Shown: positions 11,418-22,201 of the stretch, piece after piece | Layout: each line of letters starts with the position of its first letter | Numbering within the stretch: the first letter of the stretch is position 1 | Origin: Saccharomycopsis fibuligera x Saccharomycopsis cf. fibuligera | Taxonomy: Eukaryota > Ascomycota > Saccharomycetes > Ascoideales > Saccharomycopsidaceae | Reading direction: 5' to 3' | DNA length: 64,000 nucleotides | Assembly (NCBI GenBank): GCA_001936135.1 | Contig: CP012810.1 | Span: 1-64,000, forward strand | Notes under the pieces: model-generated | The model's database searches: none | What the model saw: only the letters and a program-made list of their open reading frames with translations | What the model was told of the DNA's origin: nothing | Translations under genes and position numbers: made by a program

Positions 11418-13108
11418 ATGGAAAGTATGGATAATAAAAGCAACTAACTCTAAGCAAGAGCATCTGGTTCCAATTAATCCAAGATATACACCCAGTCGCG
11501 GATATGCCAGAAACAACTGAAACAAGTCAACGAGCAAAACAGCTCTCTAAAAACTACAACAGTCTCAGAACTCGTGTCGCTGAACTAAGCAACCCATAAT
11601 CGCGATGCCAGTGAGATCCTCATTCTTCCAGTTATTGATTTCCAACCAGATGAGGACGTTCTTGCTTTGTATATTAACAACAGCGTCAGAAATATAGGCA
11701 ACAAAGTTAAAGATGTGGCTCAGAAAGTTAAAAATTTGAAATCAGTAACTATATCTCATAGAAAGCGTGTAGACAATTTTAACTATGCCAGACCTCAAGA
11801 TTGGGATCCAGTGGATTTCTATTTCCAAGTGATCATTCTTGGGAGGCAAGAAGGTATCAATTTTCATGATGAGCTTCGAGATTTTATTGTGACCAGTGTT
11901 AAGGTGTACTGTCGTAAGGTACTATTTAAAGGATTTGCGATGATTGTTTCAATTAAGAGAAGACGCCCTGAAAACATTAAAAAATAAAAATTTCATAGAA
12001 GCTTTGACAATCACGACGAACTCCTATAGCAAACAAATAACAAACTATGAACAAATAGAAATCGTTAATAGTTTTTGAATTTATAGCGAAAATCTTAAAA
12101 AAAAATAGGAAAGGCAAGAGTAGAAGAACCAAAATGCGAAAAGTTTGGACAGTTTCATAGAAATGCTCAGAATTTAAGAATGTATTCCACAAATAATGCC
12201 TTTCCAATTCCGGCGCAACTTGATAATGACTTTGCAATTACTATTGATTGCCATACTGGTGCTGTTAAAGCCAAAAAGCTTATCGAAAATACACACCATC
12301 TTTAATAAAAAAAAGAAAACGAATTGTTTAATCTTTATTAATGACATATACTCCCAATTTAATATTGATCGAGTACCACACAAATTAGGAGATGTGCGTA
12401 GGATATGTGCGACACAATCTTACTACCGGAAGTTAGACTTTGCTGAGCTCACTAGATGGGATGTCATTTAGGAAGCCTAAGAAGGAGGAATACAAAAGTT
12501 TTCCAGTTTTAAAAAGTCGGGGCTTCATCATTTCCAATTCGATATCAACCTTAATGAGGATTTTGCGCAACAAAATCTAATTGTTGGGGTTACAAGTCGA
12601 TTGGTGATAAAAATAGAGGCAATCTGTTTATTAAGCAGTAAAGCGGTATCTTATATAGTAATCCTGAAATTTTTCATAATTGAAGTACTTGTATTTTTGT
12701 CGATCAGAAAAATTTGTTCTAAGGGTACAAACTTTGTCACCGAAGAGCAATGACATCGTTGTATTCACCAATGCCAAAACCAAGAACAGTGAGTTGTACT
12801 ATGCTGACTTGATTATTACAGTTTCTGGGCCATTACTGGGTAACTTTGTTGGCCTTAGCAAATCCTACACAGAAAGTATTTTTGCTACGATAATTCTAGA
12901 AGGTATATATGACTTGGGGAGCAAAATTTTTGCTAAAATTTTTGCTAAAATTTTGTTGAATTTTCAATTTAGAGTTGATTTAAAAAAAAAAAAAAGTCCG
13001 GGCGAGTACAGTGGATTTGGTATCCCCGCCCAGATTTTTCTTTTGAAAGAAGATTATTATGGTATGGAGATACTACCAACAACGATTGTATTCGGCACCA
13101 GTGCATAA
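11418..13108 (+). pseudogene. Unidentified, frameshifted coding remnant(s)
   Basis: Protein-like stretches follow each other on the + strand in changing frames. They are 11456-11599 (SIWFQLIQDIHPVADMPETT), 11595-11987 (LILPVIDFQPDEDVLALY then DWDPVDFYFQVIILGRQEG), 12108-12305 (FPIPAQLDNDFAITIDCHTG), 12309-12747 (CLIFINDIYSQFNIDRVPHK, then two stops near 12469 and 12478, then HHFQFDINLNEDFAQQNLIV) and 12680-13108 (DIVVFTNAKTKNSELYYADL). The first two overlap by a few bases at a clear frameshift. Amino-acid composition and length look like former coding sequence rather than noise, and a TATA-like element lies upstream. I do not recognise the family, and I cannot tell whether this is one gene or several. 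Confidence 0.45.
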
Positions 13109-13221
13109 ATAACAACCAGACTAAAAGCAACCTGCATGTTACGAACCTTCCACAAGATTTGGACTTAGTTTTTCGCTCGTTTTTCGTTGTAAGGTGTTGT
13201 AGTGGTTTCATTTCCTCGTAT

Positions 13222-13229
13222 GTCACGTG
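13222..13229. promoter_or_regulatory. TCACGTGA E-box (Cbf1-type) upstream of OMS1
   Basis: A perfect palindromic TCACGTGA lies 56 bp before the OMS1 start codon. This is the consensus of the bHLH factor Cbf1 in yeasts. Binding is inferred from sequence only. Confidence 0.4.
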
Positions 13230-13284
13230 AATATATTTTACTGCAGACATTTTTTTCAATATTTCACTCGATCAACTAAAGCCA

Positions 13285-14835
13285 ATGGACATGATCACCC
13301 TTACTGGAAAAAGATTCGCTTTCCTTTTCAGCAAAGCAGTCATGTTGAAAAATTTAACGCAGCTTAGAGTTATCAGCAATGGAACTCGGCTCTGCCCCAA
13401 AAATAGTTACCGTGGAAACTACTTTGCTGGGTCCCACTTGTGCCAATCTCGCTTTGGCAGCTATTCCGGAGTTGGCTCATCAATACAATTCACTGTAACA
13501 AAAAGAAGCTATCACTCAACCACTCAAGTCAGGGCATTTGTCAAAAAACCAAAAACCGCTCATGAGGAAAGGCAAGAAGTTTTGAAAGAGCGTATGAAAT
13601 CTGACAAATGGTGGGTCAGATGGGCTGCTACTGCACAGACTGATGAATTCAATCGTGGCATGACCAAATACTTGATTGTTGCGTACATTGGGTTCATTCT
13701 TTATGGAGGATATTATTTTAAAGGAAAATATTCTAAGGAAAGAGAGATTAATGAGTTGAGAACAAGAAAATATTACAGTGAGCACCCCGATGAAGCCGTC
13801 GCGGATGCAAAGGATCCTGCTAACGTACCAAATATTTCACCCTTAAACGAATACGAAGAATTGAGATTAAAGGAGTTGACCGGTAAATTGCGGACTAGAG
13901 ACGAAATTAAATTGGAAAGGTACCACGAATTAATTAAAACTAAAGAGGACGATTTTTATTCTAATCCTGAAAATGTTGGCCTTGTATTTGAATTGAACAC
14001 TGCTGATTTTAATGATGTGAAAATTCCAAGTTATAACGAAAATGTTGATAATAAATGTATTTTATCAGCAAGAGATACTACTCATTTTTACGAACACAAA
14101 GCTGAAGATTACGACAAAGACATTAATTTTGAAGAAAAAATGATCTTTTTGGGCAGAAGAAGAAAATGGTTGATGAGAAAGGCTTTTGGGGATGTTTTAG
14201 AAGTTGCCTGCGGTACTGGTAGAAACATCAAATATTTGGACATATCCGGAATCAACTCAATTACCTACTTGGACCCTTCACAAAAAATGATGGAAATCAC
14301 CAATAAGAAGTTTAGAGAAAAATACCCAGATTATAAGAAAGCTGGATTTGTGGTTGGTAAGGCTGAAGAATTAGTTGATTTAGCTAGCGGCAAACCTTCA
14401 ACTCTACCTGAAGATTCTACATTGACAGCAAACCAGTCTACTGAATTAGAAACCGTGCATACAGAATCAAAGGTTAAATACGACACTATTATTGAAACGT
14501 TTGGTCTTTGTTCTCATCATGATCCTGTGAAAGCGTTGCAAACTTTTGCTAAGTTATTGAAACCGGGTGGAAGAATTATTCTTCTTGAACACGGTCGTGG
14601 TAACTGGCAGTTCATCAATAAACATTTAGACAATAGAGCAGAAAAGAGATTAGACACTTGGGGTTGCAGATGGAATTTGGATATTGGGGAATTATTAGAC
14701 GACTCTGGATTAGAAATTGTGGAGGAAACACAGCACCAGTTTGGTACCTTGTGGTGTATTGTGGCCAAGAACCCAGGTGACGTTAAGAGATATGAAGAAT
14801 TGAGTATATTTGAGAAATATTTTAAGACGCTATAG
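13285..14835 (+). CDS. OMS1: Mitochondrial inner-membrane methyltransferase-like protein Oms1
   Basis: A 516-residue protein, slightly longer than yeast Oms1 (about 470). The N terminus is basic and hydroxylated with few acidic residues, like a mitochondrial presequence. A single membrane segment follows (TKYLIVAYIGFILYGGYYF, about residues 127-146). The C-terminal half is a class I SAM methyltransferase with motif I VLEVACGTGRN near residues 302-312, an acidic motif II around TYLDPS, and the post-motif LLKPGGRIILLEHGR. In S. cerevisiae, OMS1 is a multicopy suppressor of oxa1 mutants and sits in the inner membrane; its methyl acceptor has not been firmly established. The first ATG is used here; a second in-frame ATG 20 codons in is also possible. 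A Cbf1-type E-box lies just upstream. Confidence 0.9.
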   Translation: MDMITLTGKRFAFLFSKAVMLKNLTQLRVISNGTRLCPKNSYRGNYFAGSHLCQSRFGSYSGVGSSIQFTVTKRSYHSTTQVRAFVKKPKTAHEERQEVLKERMKSDKWWVRWAATAQTDEFNRGMTKYLIVAYIGFILYGGYYFKGKYSKEREINELRTRKYYSEHPDEAVADAKDPANVPNISPLNEYEELRLKELTGKLRTRDEIKLERYHELIKTKEDDFYSNPENVGLVFELNTADFNDVKIPSYNENVDNKCILSARDTTHFYEHKAEDYDKDINFEEKMIFLGRRRKWLMRKAFGDVLEVACGTGRNIKYLDISGINSITYLDPSQKMMEITNKKFREKYPDYKKAGFVVGKAEELVDLASGKPSTLPEDSTLTANQSTELETVHTESKVKYDTIIETFGLCSHHDPVKALQTFAKLLKPGGRIILLEHGRGNWQFINKHLDNRAEKRLDTWGCRWNLDIGELLDDSGLEIVEETQHQFGTLWCIVAKNPGDVKRYEELSIFEKYFKTL

Positions 14836-16022
14836 ATGCTGCTTATGTGTTGAAAAAAAGTTTATCTTTGCATGTATATACAGAATGAATTATAATGCCT
14901 TGTTTATTTACTTAATGTCACTTCATGTTGAACTCTGGTGAGTCTGGTGCGACGCGGTGCTAGGAACCCGGTGGAACTGGAATTTTTTTTTGTGAATCAT
15001 GAGTAAAACAGTTTGTTGTTTGCAACAGACGTCCTTTATAAACACAATGCCTGTATATAGACACGAAATTTGGCTTTGTTGTTAAAAAGTCTAAGGTATG
15101 TAGCATCTTGCCCCTTGTTAACACAACTTTCCTATTCATCATGAGGTAGGTGCATCATCACAATAATTCGTTCCAGTTATAATAATTCCACCAAGTTTTG
15201 TGTTGAAATTTAGCAGCAACAAAGAGATGTAAAACATAAATAGAAGATACATGAAAGCTTGATGTCCGGCTTGCGGGAGCAAAAAGATGCAGCAAAAGAT
15301 TGACTTGAGCAACAGTACAATGAGTATAATTCACACGCGACTCAAAATAAGAATCTTACACTCCGACCCTTTTCACAAGCTAGTTTTAATTTTGATGTCA
15401 CAAATAATAAGCGGATCCAGTATGGTGCTGAGGAGCTTTAAAGAGCTAATAGGCGCTGAACCATTAGAATATCCAGACAGCGAGGATCAAGTAGCAAGGC
15501 ACAATAATCTACGATAGGAAAATTATCATTAAGGAATACTCATTAGCTTTCTGTTTTTATCATGTTTTGTATAGAAACACAGGCGATCATAATTATCCAA
15601 ATAACATAATCCTGGTGTTAAAATATGCTTACTTCTGGCCTTAAAGAGCTCGGCTTCTTTGGAAAACAGTTGGGAAGGGAGGGAGTGGGGTATATAAACA
15701 TTGTAGTCAACATGCACTTAATTCAAAATAATTGTTGCTAAAGCAAATACTACTCATCAACAAGTGGCCCATGCAACTGAAATGCATTATTTAATTTTGT
15801 TGCTCTATCTTTCTTATAGATTCAACCTCATCAAAGGGTTTAATTTGGCAAGCAAGATCATATTATTAATGCCCTTAGTCTATATTATCTGATAGGTTTA
15901 GTTCACAAAGTTATTTGAGATTTTTTCATGACATTCTTAATTGAGATTAGTACACATTGACCGCAGTTTATCTGATTTAGTACTGATGTGCTAGATACTG
16001 CTTAAAATTATTCAAATCCGTA
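14836..16022. other. Intergenic region, convergent genes on either side
   Basis: The 3' flanks of OMS1 and the hydrolase meet here. The region is AT-rich, and short ORFs (for example 15287-15517 on + and 15529-15717 on -) lack family features. No RNA gene or repeat was seen. Confidence 0.4.
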
Positions 16023-17450
16023 TCACGTCCACTCCAAAAACTTCTTCACTGAAGAATTAAAGCCAGTAGGATTATCCAAGAAAACATTATGACCACTATC
16101 AGGAATCACTTCCAATGACGATTCTCCACCTAGTTTTTCTTTGTTAATATAATCGTTAGCACTCCTACCGGCTTTCAAATCCATCCAGTCACGGTCGCCA
16201 TATATCCACAAAGTGCGAGGAAATTTTTTACCTGAAAAATTTAGTTCCAAACCAAATCTTTCCAATTTATCTAGTATTGGATCTCTGGCAGTGACAATCG
16301 GGGATAATATGCGAGAAATTGCCTTTTCAGTAGAAGATTGTCTCCAAAAACTTGCTAAAGCGTATCTTTGCAATAGCATGAGCTCTTTTATATCAGTTGC
16401 TCCTTGGTTATATCTGAAACTTGTATACCTTGAGGCTAAGTACACTCCTGCCGGACCAAGTCCTCGCAATAAGGGAAATGGCATAAAAGCAGAATCCCAT
16501 ACCTTGAGGAAAAACGTAGGCATCCTCACAAATTTACCAGTATGATCATAGCTAGCTCTATCCTCTGATGGCTTTATGTCTTTTGTGATATTATGTTTTG
16601 CGTGATATTTAAGGGAACTAATGGAAAATAATGATCTTTCCACTCCTACTGGAGAAACGAGTATTAGATTTTTGACGTTTTCAGGGTACTTGCAAGTGTA
16701 GGCAAAAGTTAAATAAGCGCCAAGAGAATGGCCGAGCAAGTTGATTTTGCCTAATTTTTTCAGGATTCTCCATTTCTCTATTGAGTCAATATAGTAATCT
16801 TCGTAATTTTTAATAGTTGCTGCCGTAGATTCAGCAATATCAAGAAGCTCAGCAGGGCTTTCTTTATATTCGAAACTGGCAATATTTTTTTCGTTGTTTA
16901 TGGGAACTTTAGTTTTGTCTTGTAGCAATTTGCTCTCATCTACTGCACTAGAAACATCTTCAGTAATGGAATCACTATAAGTTACATTGATCTTGGGGGT
17001 TCTGAAATCTTTGTCCTTGAAATTGAACTTTGTTGGGCTGGAAAGCGAATGCCCTAACAAGTCTATAGAGTAAAGCTGGATGTTTGAATTTCTCACATTG
17101 GTCAATTGGTTGTAATTTCGACAGAAAACTCCTACGCCGGCTCCGTAGCCATGAACCATCAATAAACTGTCCGTAGGACTGGAAATGCTTGAATGTTTGC
17201 TTGTAATGCTGAGCTCATTCAAATATGTGTTTTCATCAATATAGATTTTACTTATATGTGCGCTTCTATTTTCTGTATCTGGTTTCAGCAAAAAGGGCAA
17301 GCCATGTTGGAGCAATTGCTGCTGAGCATCAGCCAACTCTTGTTTATTGGTAAGTTTCCACCAATCTTTGAAGTAGGTTGATATTGTTGACATTGTTAAT
17401 ATAGGTGGTAAGCTTGGTGCAATAGTAACGCCAATACAACCTGTGAGCAA
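16023..17450 (-). CDS. Alpha/beta hydrolase of the Ict1/Cld1/Ecm18 (ABHD4/5) family
   Basis: A 475-residue alpha/beta hydrolase. It has the oxyanion-region motif MVHGYGAGVGVF, the nucleophile elbow GHSLGAYL near residue 238, SPVGVERS, and the late signature GDRDWMDLKAG followed by SGHNVFLDNP near residue 455. That last stretch contains the H-x4-D motif linked to acyltransferase activity in this family. In S. cerevisiae the three paralogues act in phospholipid remodelling: Cld1 deacylates cardiolipin in mitochondria and Ict1 acylates lysophosphatidic acid. I cannot tell which paralogue this corresponds to. The first ATG gives an N terminus with a short hydrophobic stretch; an alternative ATG 19 codons later (MSTISTYFKDWW) resembles the conserved start and may be the real one. 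Confidence 0.85.
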   Translation of the reverse strand: MLTGCIGVTIAPSLPPILTMSTISTYFKDWWKLTNKQELADAQQQLLQHGLPFLLKPDTENRSAHISKIYIDENTYLNELSITSKHSSISSPTDSLLMVHGYGAGVGVFCRNYNQLTNVRNSNIQLYSIDLLGHSLSSPTKFNFKDKDFRTPKINVTYSDSITEDVSSAVDESKLLQDKTKVPINNEKNIASFEYKESPAELLDIAESTAATIKNYEDYYIDSIEKWRILKKLGKINLLGHSLGAYLTFAYTCKYPENVKNLILVSPVGVERSLFSISSLKYHAKHNITKDIKPSEDRASYDHTGKFVRMPTFFLKVWDSAFMPFPLLRGLGPAGVYLASRYTSFRYNQGATDIKELMLLQRYALASFWRQSSTEKAISRILSPIVTARDPILDKLERFGLELNFSGKKFPRTLWIYGDRDWMDLKAGRSANDYINKEKLGGESSLEVIPDSGHNVFLDNPTGFNSSVKKFLEWT

Positions 17451-18504
17451 ATTCTAGGCTAGATGCGTGACAAAACGAGTAATTGATATAGATACTGCTT
17501 GCCTCTGAGATACAAACCTTGATTCTATATCTGATCTTGAAAAGATAATAGCTTAATCTGGGATGTCATCACCGATCTTTGATTGTCCAAATATCACACC
17601 GTGAGTATTAGTCAGCACTTACGTGTAACTTCTTAGGCGGATATGAATATATACCACTATGATGGTAAAAAAGTCATGATGGTGATGTAGTGCTTCTATG
17701 TGCTTATGCATAAAAGCAGATAGCATAGTAACTAGTAGTGATGAAGACAGGACAAGTACGATGAAAGGTAAGTAGTATAACAAGAATAAGGACAGTGAAA
17801 TAAACATGATCAATAACTAACAATAGCAGTTGGGTTCAGTAGCCATGGTATCAGACTCAGGGCCACAAAGTCATATCTGATCGGAAAACAACTATCAAAC
17901 TCTCAAACAAGACTGTACTTGGGGATAGGATGGCGGGACCTGGCTTCGTTGAACGCCGCTACAAGTGCTGGCAGTGACGCAAATGTTACCGAGATTTATC
18001 AGTATATGACTTGACTTGGTATGGTGAGAAACAGTAAAATTCCAATAATCCATCAAAGGGTCCTAGACGGTCACCGAGACTCGTGACAGTACCGGGACAG
18101 TCTTGTGGGCTGTGATATTGCCTCATTGATTATAACCAACAATCATTGCAGGCTTGCCACTTTTTATATTAACATTTATATCTCTTATATGTTCTATATC
18201 TTCCATCATGTCTCGTTCTTTCCAAAATTCACCATTTTACTGTAACAGGCTAAATGCTATTATATCCGGAGAGACTTCAAGCCTATAGTCACGTGCTCTT
18301 CCCATGGGTGGTGCTCTGAGGGTAACCCTAAATATCATCACTGAGAAGCACTTATGTAATCATCAGCATAGCGCCGCTCACCATCGATCAATCAAATCAT
18401 TAGAAAGAGAGAAATAAATAAAGAAAAGAAGAAAGGAAAAAGCGGACGGAGATTTATACCATCCAAGAGCGCTGACACTATCCCCACACAACTCTCTACG
18501 CCCC
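17451..18504. other. Divergent intergenic region (hydrolase / Zn2Cys6 regulator)
   Basis: A 1.05-kb spacer between two divergent genes, so it should hold both promoters. TCACGTG at 18288-18294 is a Cbf1-type E-box. The last 150 bp before the regulator are purine-rich (AAAGAAAAGAAGAAAGG-like). Short ORFs here have no protein character. Confidence 0.45.
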
Positions 18505-18525
18505 ATGTCCATCAGCAATGCCTAA
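18505..18525 (+). promoter_or_regulatory. Overlapping six-codon uORF at the regulator start
   Basis: An ATG at 18505 opens a frame reading M-S-I-S-N-A and stops with TAA at 18523-18525. The main ATG at 18518 lies inside it in another frame, so the uORF stop sits only a few bases past the main start. Such an arrangement allows leaky scanning or termination-reinitiation control of the large transcription factor. Whether the mRNA leader includes this ATG is unknown. Confidence 0.5.
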
Positions 18526-21500
18526 AAAGTCAAAGAACTCGTTGGTTTCTGAGCTTATGGCCAGAAAAGCCTCTACCGACAAGAAGATCCGTTCGCGTTC
18601 GCGCTCCTGTCTCTTATGTCAGAAACGAAAGCAGAAGTGCGACCACAGATTGCCCTCATGCACAACTTGTATAAAAGCCGGGGTCCAATGCATCCAACCT
18701 GAAAAGTATTCTGTCGAAAGCCCGGCTAAAGATGAGTACACTATCATTTTGGAACGCCGAATCCGCTATTTGGAAAGTTTCATTGATGATTCCGGCTCTT
18801 GCAAACCGGACCTGTTCAAAAAGTATAAAAAACTCACGCCATTTATTCAGCAACACGAAACCGATGCCCTGACTATACAGCATGATGATTCCATATTTGA
18901 ATCCAAGTACGATGCCAAATCAGAAACTTCGCCCGAACTTTCATCTGCTCCTCCTGCATCCAGTGGGTCTGAACCAGTGTCACTTGCCACACCTTTGACG
19001 CGTTCAAATACGTTTGATCCAAACTATAACGCCGAGGATGCACCAGACACACCAAATGTTAATAGTAACAGTACCAATAATGCAAGTGATGAGGATATTG
19101 CAGCAGCACTAGAAATCCCTACCTTTTCATTGATGAATGATCCAATGAGACAGTTACCAAAATTGGGTATAAATGGCAAGTCGTTTCAACTACCGGTGTC
19201 TAATGCTTCTCGATCAGGTCATGACTCTAAAATGCCAGAATTAAGTGAATCCTTCAAGTCAAAAAATTATAACAACTCTACGAATAATGAGCATTTATCG
19301 ATTGCAGGTCCAATCGATTTGAGCAAAACCATACTAGGAAAGTATGACATGAAAGAGTTTATTAATTATGATCCAGAATATGAGGTAAAAGAAAACCTAT
19401 CAAGAATATTAATTGATACCCATTTTATAAGGTTTCAGCTCAAATTCCCATTTTTGGATGAAAAAGAAGTGATTGATTTTTATCATGCTTATACTAAAAA
19501 CAATTTATCGGGATACATGAATGATATAAATTATGTTCACTTTGCATGTTGCAGAATGTGGCTTATTTTTAGTTTGAACTCCTTTATTTTGAAAACCACT
19601 GGTGAATTCAAAAGGCTAGAACCTCTAAGACTTTTTTCAACTGCCCTTAGACATTTGGCAAGATGCAAAATCACAGACCCATACAGACAAATTGAAATTT
19701 ATCTTTTGACAATATTGTGCATGATTAGATGTGACCGAGATTCTATCGAATTGTACCGAATTATAGGTGATGCTATGAGGGTCACTACATCCTTGGAATT
19801 GCATAAATATTCATCTTATCTTAACTGTTCTGATGATGACCGCAAAAAGAAAATGAAATGTTTCTGGTGTGTGTATCTTTTAGACAGGTTAATTTCTGTA
19901 TCAATCGGAAAACCGTTCAGTGTTCCTGAAAAGGAAATTGACTCAGACATTCCTTTATTTGAAGATGATCCTTCAAAGACTAACTTCGTCAAAGATTTCA
20001 ATGATGATACCACTGAAATTGGGAAAAGTAAAAAAGAGAAAATTCTATTCATCAACCAATGCATCAAGCTAAAACGAATTGAAGCAAAAGCCATTGAGAG
20101 TTTGAATATCGTTGGTTCGAGTACTGAATATTCAACAATTTCAGAATTGCCTTTGGTGGAGCACTATTTTGATCAGCTACAAAATTGGAGAACCGAATGT
20201 AGCGCTATAACAAAAGAAGTGGAAAAGGCAACTTTGGGATTGTACTATTTTAGAACGGTTCGTGTTTTGATTCAACCATACTTGGAGCTTATGCAACCAG
20301 AAGATAAGCTTTTAAAAGAATGTCAGGCTGCTGCAGGTCAAATATGCCAACTATTCAAAGTATTTCATCAAAAAACCGTTTATGGTCATTCCACTTTAGC
20401 AATAAATAATGTTTTTGTTGCTGGTGTTACCTTGATTTATTGTCTTTGGTTAATTAGAAACACCGAAGATAAAAGAAGAAAAATGCTCGGTGATACAGCT
20501 AAACATACACGGCCGGTGATGACCGCTAGTTTATTCACCAGTTTGGATGACTTGAAAGCTTGTTCAATTTGTCTTTTTGTTATGGCTGAAAGATCGAAAT
20601 ATGCAATCGTCTTTAGGGATACATTCGACCAGTTGTTGCGAGCAACTATTGGCAACCTCATTGAAAGATGTGGTCCTGATTCTTCTGAGATTGTTTATAA
20701 CCATTCATTGGCCAAGAATTTTAAACAACAAAATAGCTTAAGCGATAGAACTAACTATTATCAAAATGGTAGACCTTCTATTGGATTCAATAAATTAAGT
20801 TCCAATTCTGTTGTTACTGCTTCAGGCCAATCGAACAGCGGCGTAGAATTCAATAATCCGGATGTGTCAATGCCCCCAGCGGTGGTGAGAAAACCTGTGG
20901 CGCATTATGATGTTATTCCCGATTATTTCAAAAATAATCATGGAGATGAGTACAAGCAAAAACAAGAAGAACACAAAAGAAAAAGAGGAGTATTGGAAAA
21001 ATCAGCAGTGCCCAAAAGCCTAAGCCATTTGCTTATATCAAACACAGATCTGGAAAATAGTAGCGAGGATGATAAAGAGATCAAAGATGTTGAATATTCT
21101 AAGCCGTCTGACAAAAATAATCTTACAGCAAACTCTGTTAATAGTAATCTTAGTACACCTACTGCAACTGTTAGTGTGAATGGAAACAGTGGCAACAATG
21201 GTATTTCTAATGGTCAATTTTATGGTGATTTGTTTCAGGTCAATTTTTCTAATTCTAGTACAACCCCAAGAACAACTCTTAGCAATAGCAGCACCTTGAC
21301 TAATGGCAGTGTGAACAATAGCAGCAGCAACAACAATAACAACAACAACAACAACAACAACAGCAACAGCAATGGATTGTCAATGCATCCTATGCAATCT
21401 CCAAAGTTTTTCACTTCACAAAGCTTGTTTAATCCTTCCAGAAATAGAATGGTATCTAGCAACACATCCAATATGCTTTCTTCTAACCCAATCAATAGCA

Positions 21501-22201
21501 TATCCAATATCAATGAACTAAGGAATGTTGGTAACGGAATGACCGGTAATAATATTGTGAATAGTAACAACAATAACAGTAACAACAATAATAATAACAA
21601 TAACAATGGCGGGCTTTTTACCCAAGATTCGCAAATTCCATTCACTGATCGCGCTAATGATATGATAAATAATATTTCAACTTGGACGGAAGAAAGTGGT
21701 CCAATTACTGCAAGCTATGCTGTTAATAATTTCATACCTTATGATTTCTTGGAAAAAGATTTAGCAGGCCAAGCAATGGCAAATCAAGTTTATGCTGATC
21801 TTGATACTATCAATAACATGAATGCTAACAAAAGCCCAGAAAATTATGCTGCAAATGGCACGCATCCTGTTACTGGCGTTTCTGGTGGTAGTGAAGAACG
21901 ACAACCTTTAAAGAAACGGAAATTTGATACTAAAAATTTATTCAACGGGAAGTTTAACAAAGAGATAGCTTCTGCTGGTTCTTTATTTTCCATAAAAACT
22001 TCAAATGGTGTTTCCAATGCCAATACCAATGGTACAGTAAATAATAATAGTGAGAATAATTCTAATCAGAATAATTCCGGAGTTAAGCCAGATCCAGATA
22101 ATGCGAATAAAGTTGGTTATGATGGGGTTATTGGATGGAGTTCAACCGGCCAAAATGAAGATTTTTGGCCTAATGGTACAAATTCATATTTCATGTCGTG
22201 A
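18518..22201 (+). CDS. Large Zn2Cys6 (Gal4-type) transcription factor
   Basis: A 1227-residue fungal regulator. The binuclear zinc cluster uses Cys31, 34, 41, 48, 51 and 58 with the standard x2-x6-x6-x2-x6 spacing, preceded by a basic stretch (KKIRSRSRS). A short linker and coiled-coil-like stretch (ERRIRYLESFID) follow, as in dimerising Gal4-type proteins. Residues about 270-720 form the fungal-specific transcription factor homology domain, including IGDAMRVTTSLELH and CFWCVYLLDRLISVSIGKPF. The C-terminal 450 residues are Ser/Asn-rich and disordered, with long Asn runs encoded by mixed AAC/AAT codons near 21330 and 21565. I could not assign it to a named regulator, so targets are unknown. 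A small uORF overlaps the start codon. Confidence 0.88.
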   Translation: MPKKSKNSLVSELMARKASTDKKIRSRSRSCLLCQKRKQKCDHRLPSCTTCIKAGVQCIQPEKYSVESPAKDEYTIILERRIRYLESFIDDSGSCKPDLFKKYKKLTPFIQQHETDALTIQHDDSIFESKYDAKSETSPELSSAPPASSGSEPVSLATPLTRSNTFDPNYNAEDAPDTPNVNSNSTNNASDEDIAAALEIPTFSLMNDPMRQLPKLGINGKSFQLPVSNASRSGHDSKMPELSESFKSKNYNNSTNNEHLSIAGPIDLSKTILGKYDMKEFINYDPEYEVKENLSRILIDTHFIRFQLKFPFLDEKEVIDFYHAYTKNNLSGYMNDINYVHFACCRMWLIFSLNSFILKTTGEFKRLEPLRLFSTALRHLARCKITDPYRQIEIYLLTILCMIRCDRDSIELYRIIGDAMRVTTSLELHKYSSYLNCSDDDRKKKMKCFWCVYLLDRLISVSIGKPFSVPEKEIDSDIPLFEDDPSKTNFVKDFNDDTTEIGKSKKEKILFINQCIKLKRIEAKAIESLNIVGSSTEYSTISELPLVEHYFDQLQNWRTECSAITKEVEKATLGLYYFRTVRVLIQPYLELMQPEDKLLKECQAAAGQICQLFKVFHQKTVYGHSTLAINNVFVAGVTLIYCLWLIRNTEDKRRKMLGDTAKHTRPVMTASLFTSLDDLKACSICLFVMAERSKYAIVFRDTFDQLLRATIGNLIERCGPDSSEIVYNHSLAKNFKQQNSLSDRTNYYQNGRPSIGFNKLSSNSVVTASGQSNSGVEFNNPDVSMPPAVVRKPVAHYDVIPDYFKNNHGDEYKQKQEEHKRKRGVLEKSAVPKSLSHLLISNTDLENSSEDDKEIKDVEYSKPSDKNNLTANSVNSNLSTPTATVSVNGNSGNNGISNGQFYGDLFQVNFSNSSTTPRTTLSNSSTLTNGSVNNSSSNNNNNNNNNNNSNSNGLSMHPMQSPKFFTSQSLFNPSRNRMVSSNTSNMLSSNPINSISNINELRNVGNGMTGNNIVNSNNNNSNNNNNNNNNGGLFTQDSQIPFTDRANDMINNISTWTEESGPITASYAVNNFIPYDFLEKDLAGQAMANQVYADLDTINNMNANKSPENYAANGTHPVTGVSGGSEERQPLKKRKFDTKNLFNGKFNKEIASAGSLFSIKTSNGVSNANTNGTVNNNSENNSNQNNSGVKPDPDNANKVGYDGVIGWSSTGQNEDFWPNGTNSYFMS

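Noticed and set aside
21235-21645. Leu-rich minus-strand ORF opposite the Zn2Cys6 gene
   Set aside because: It is the antisense of Asn/Ser codon runs.
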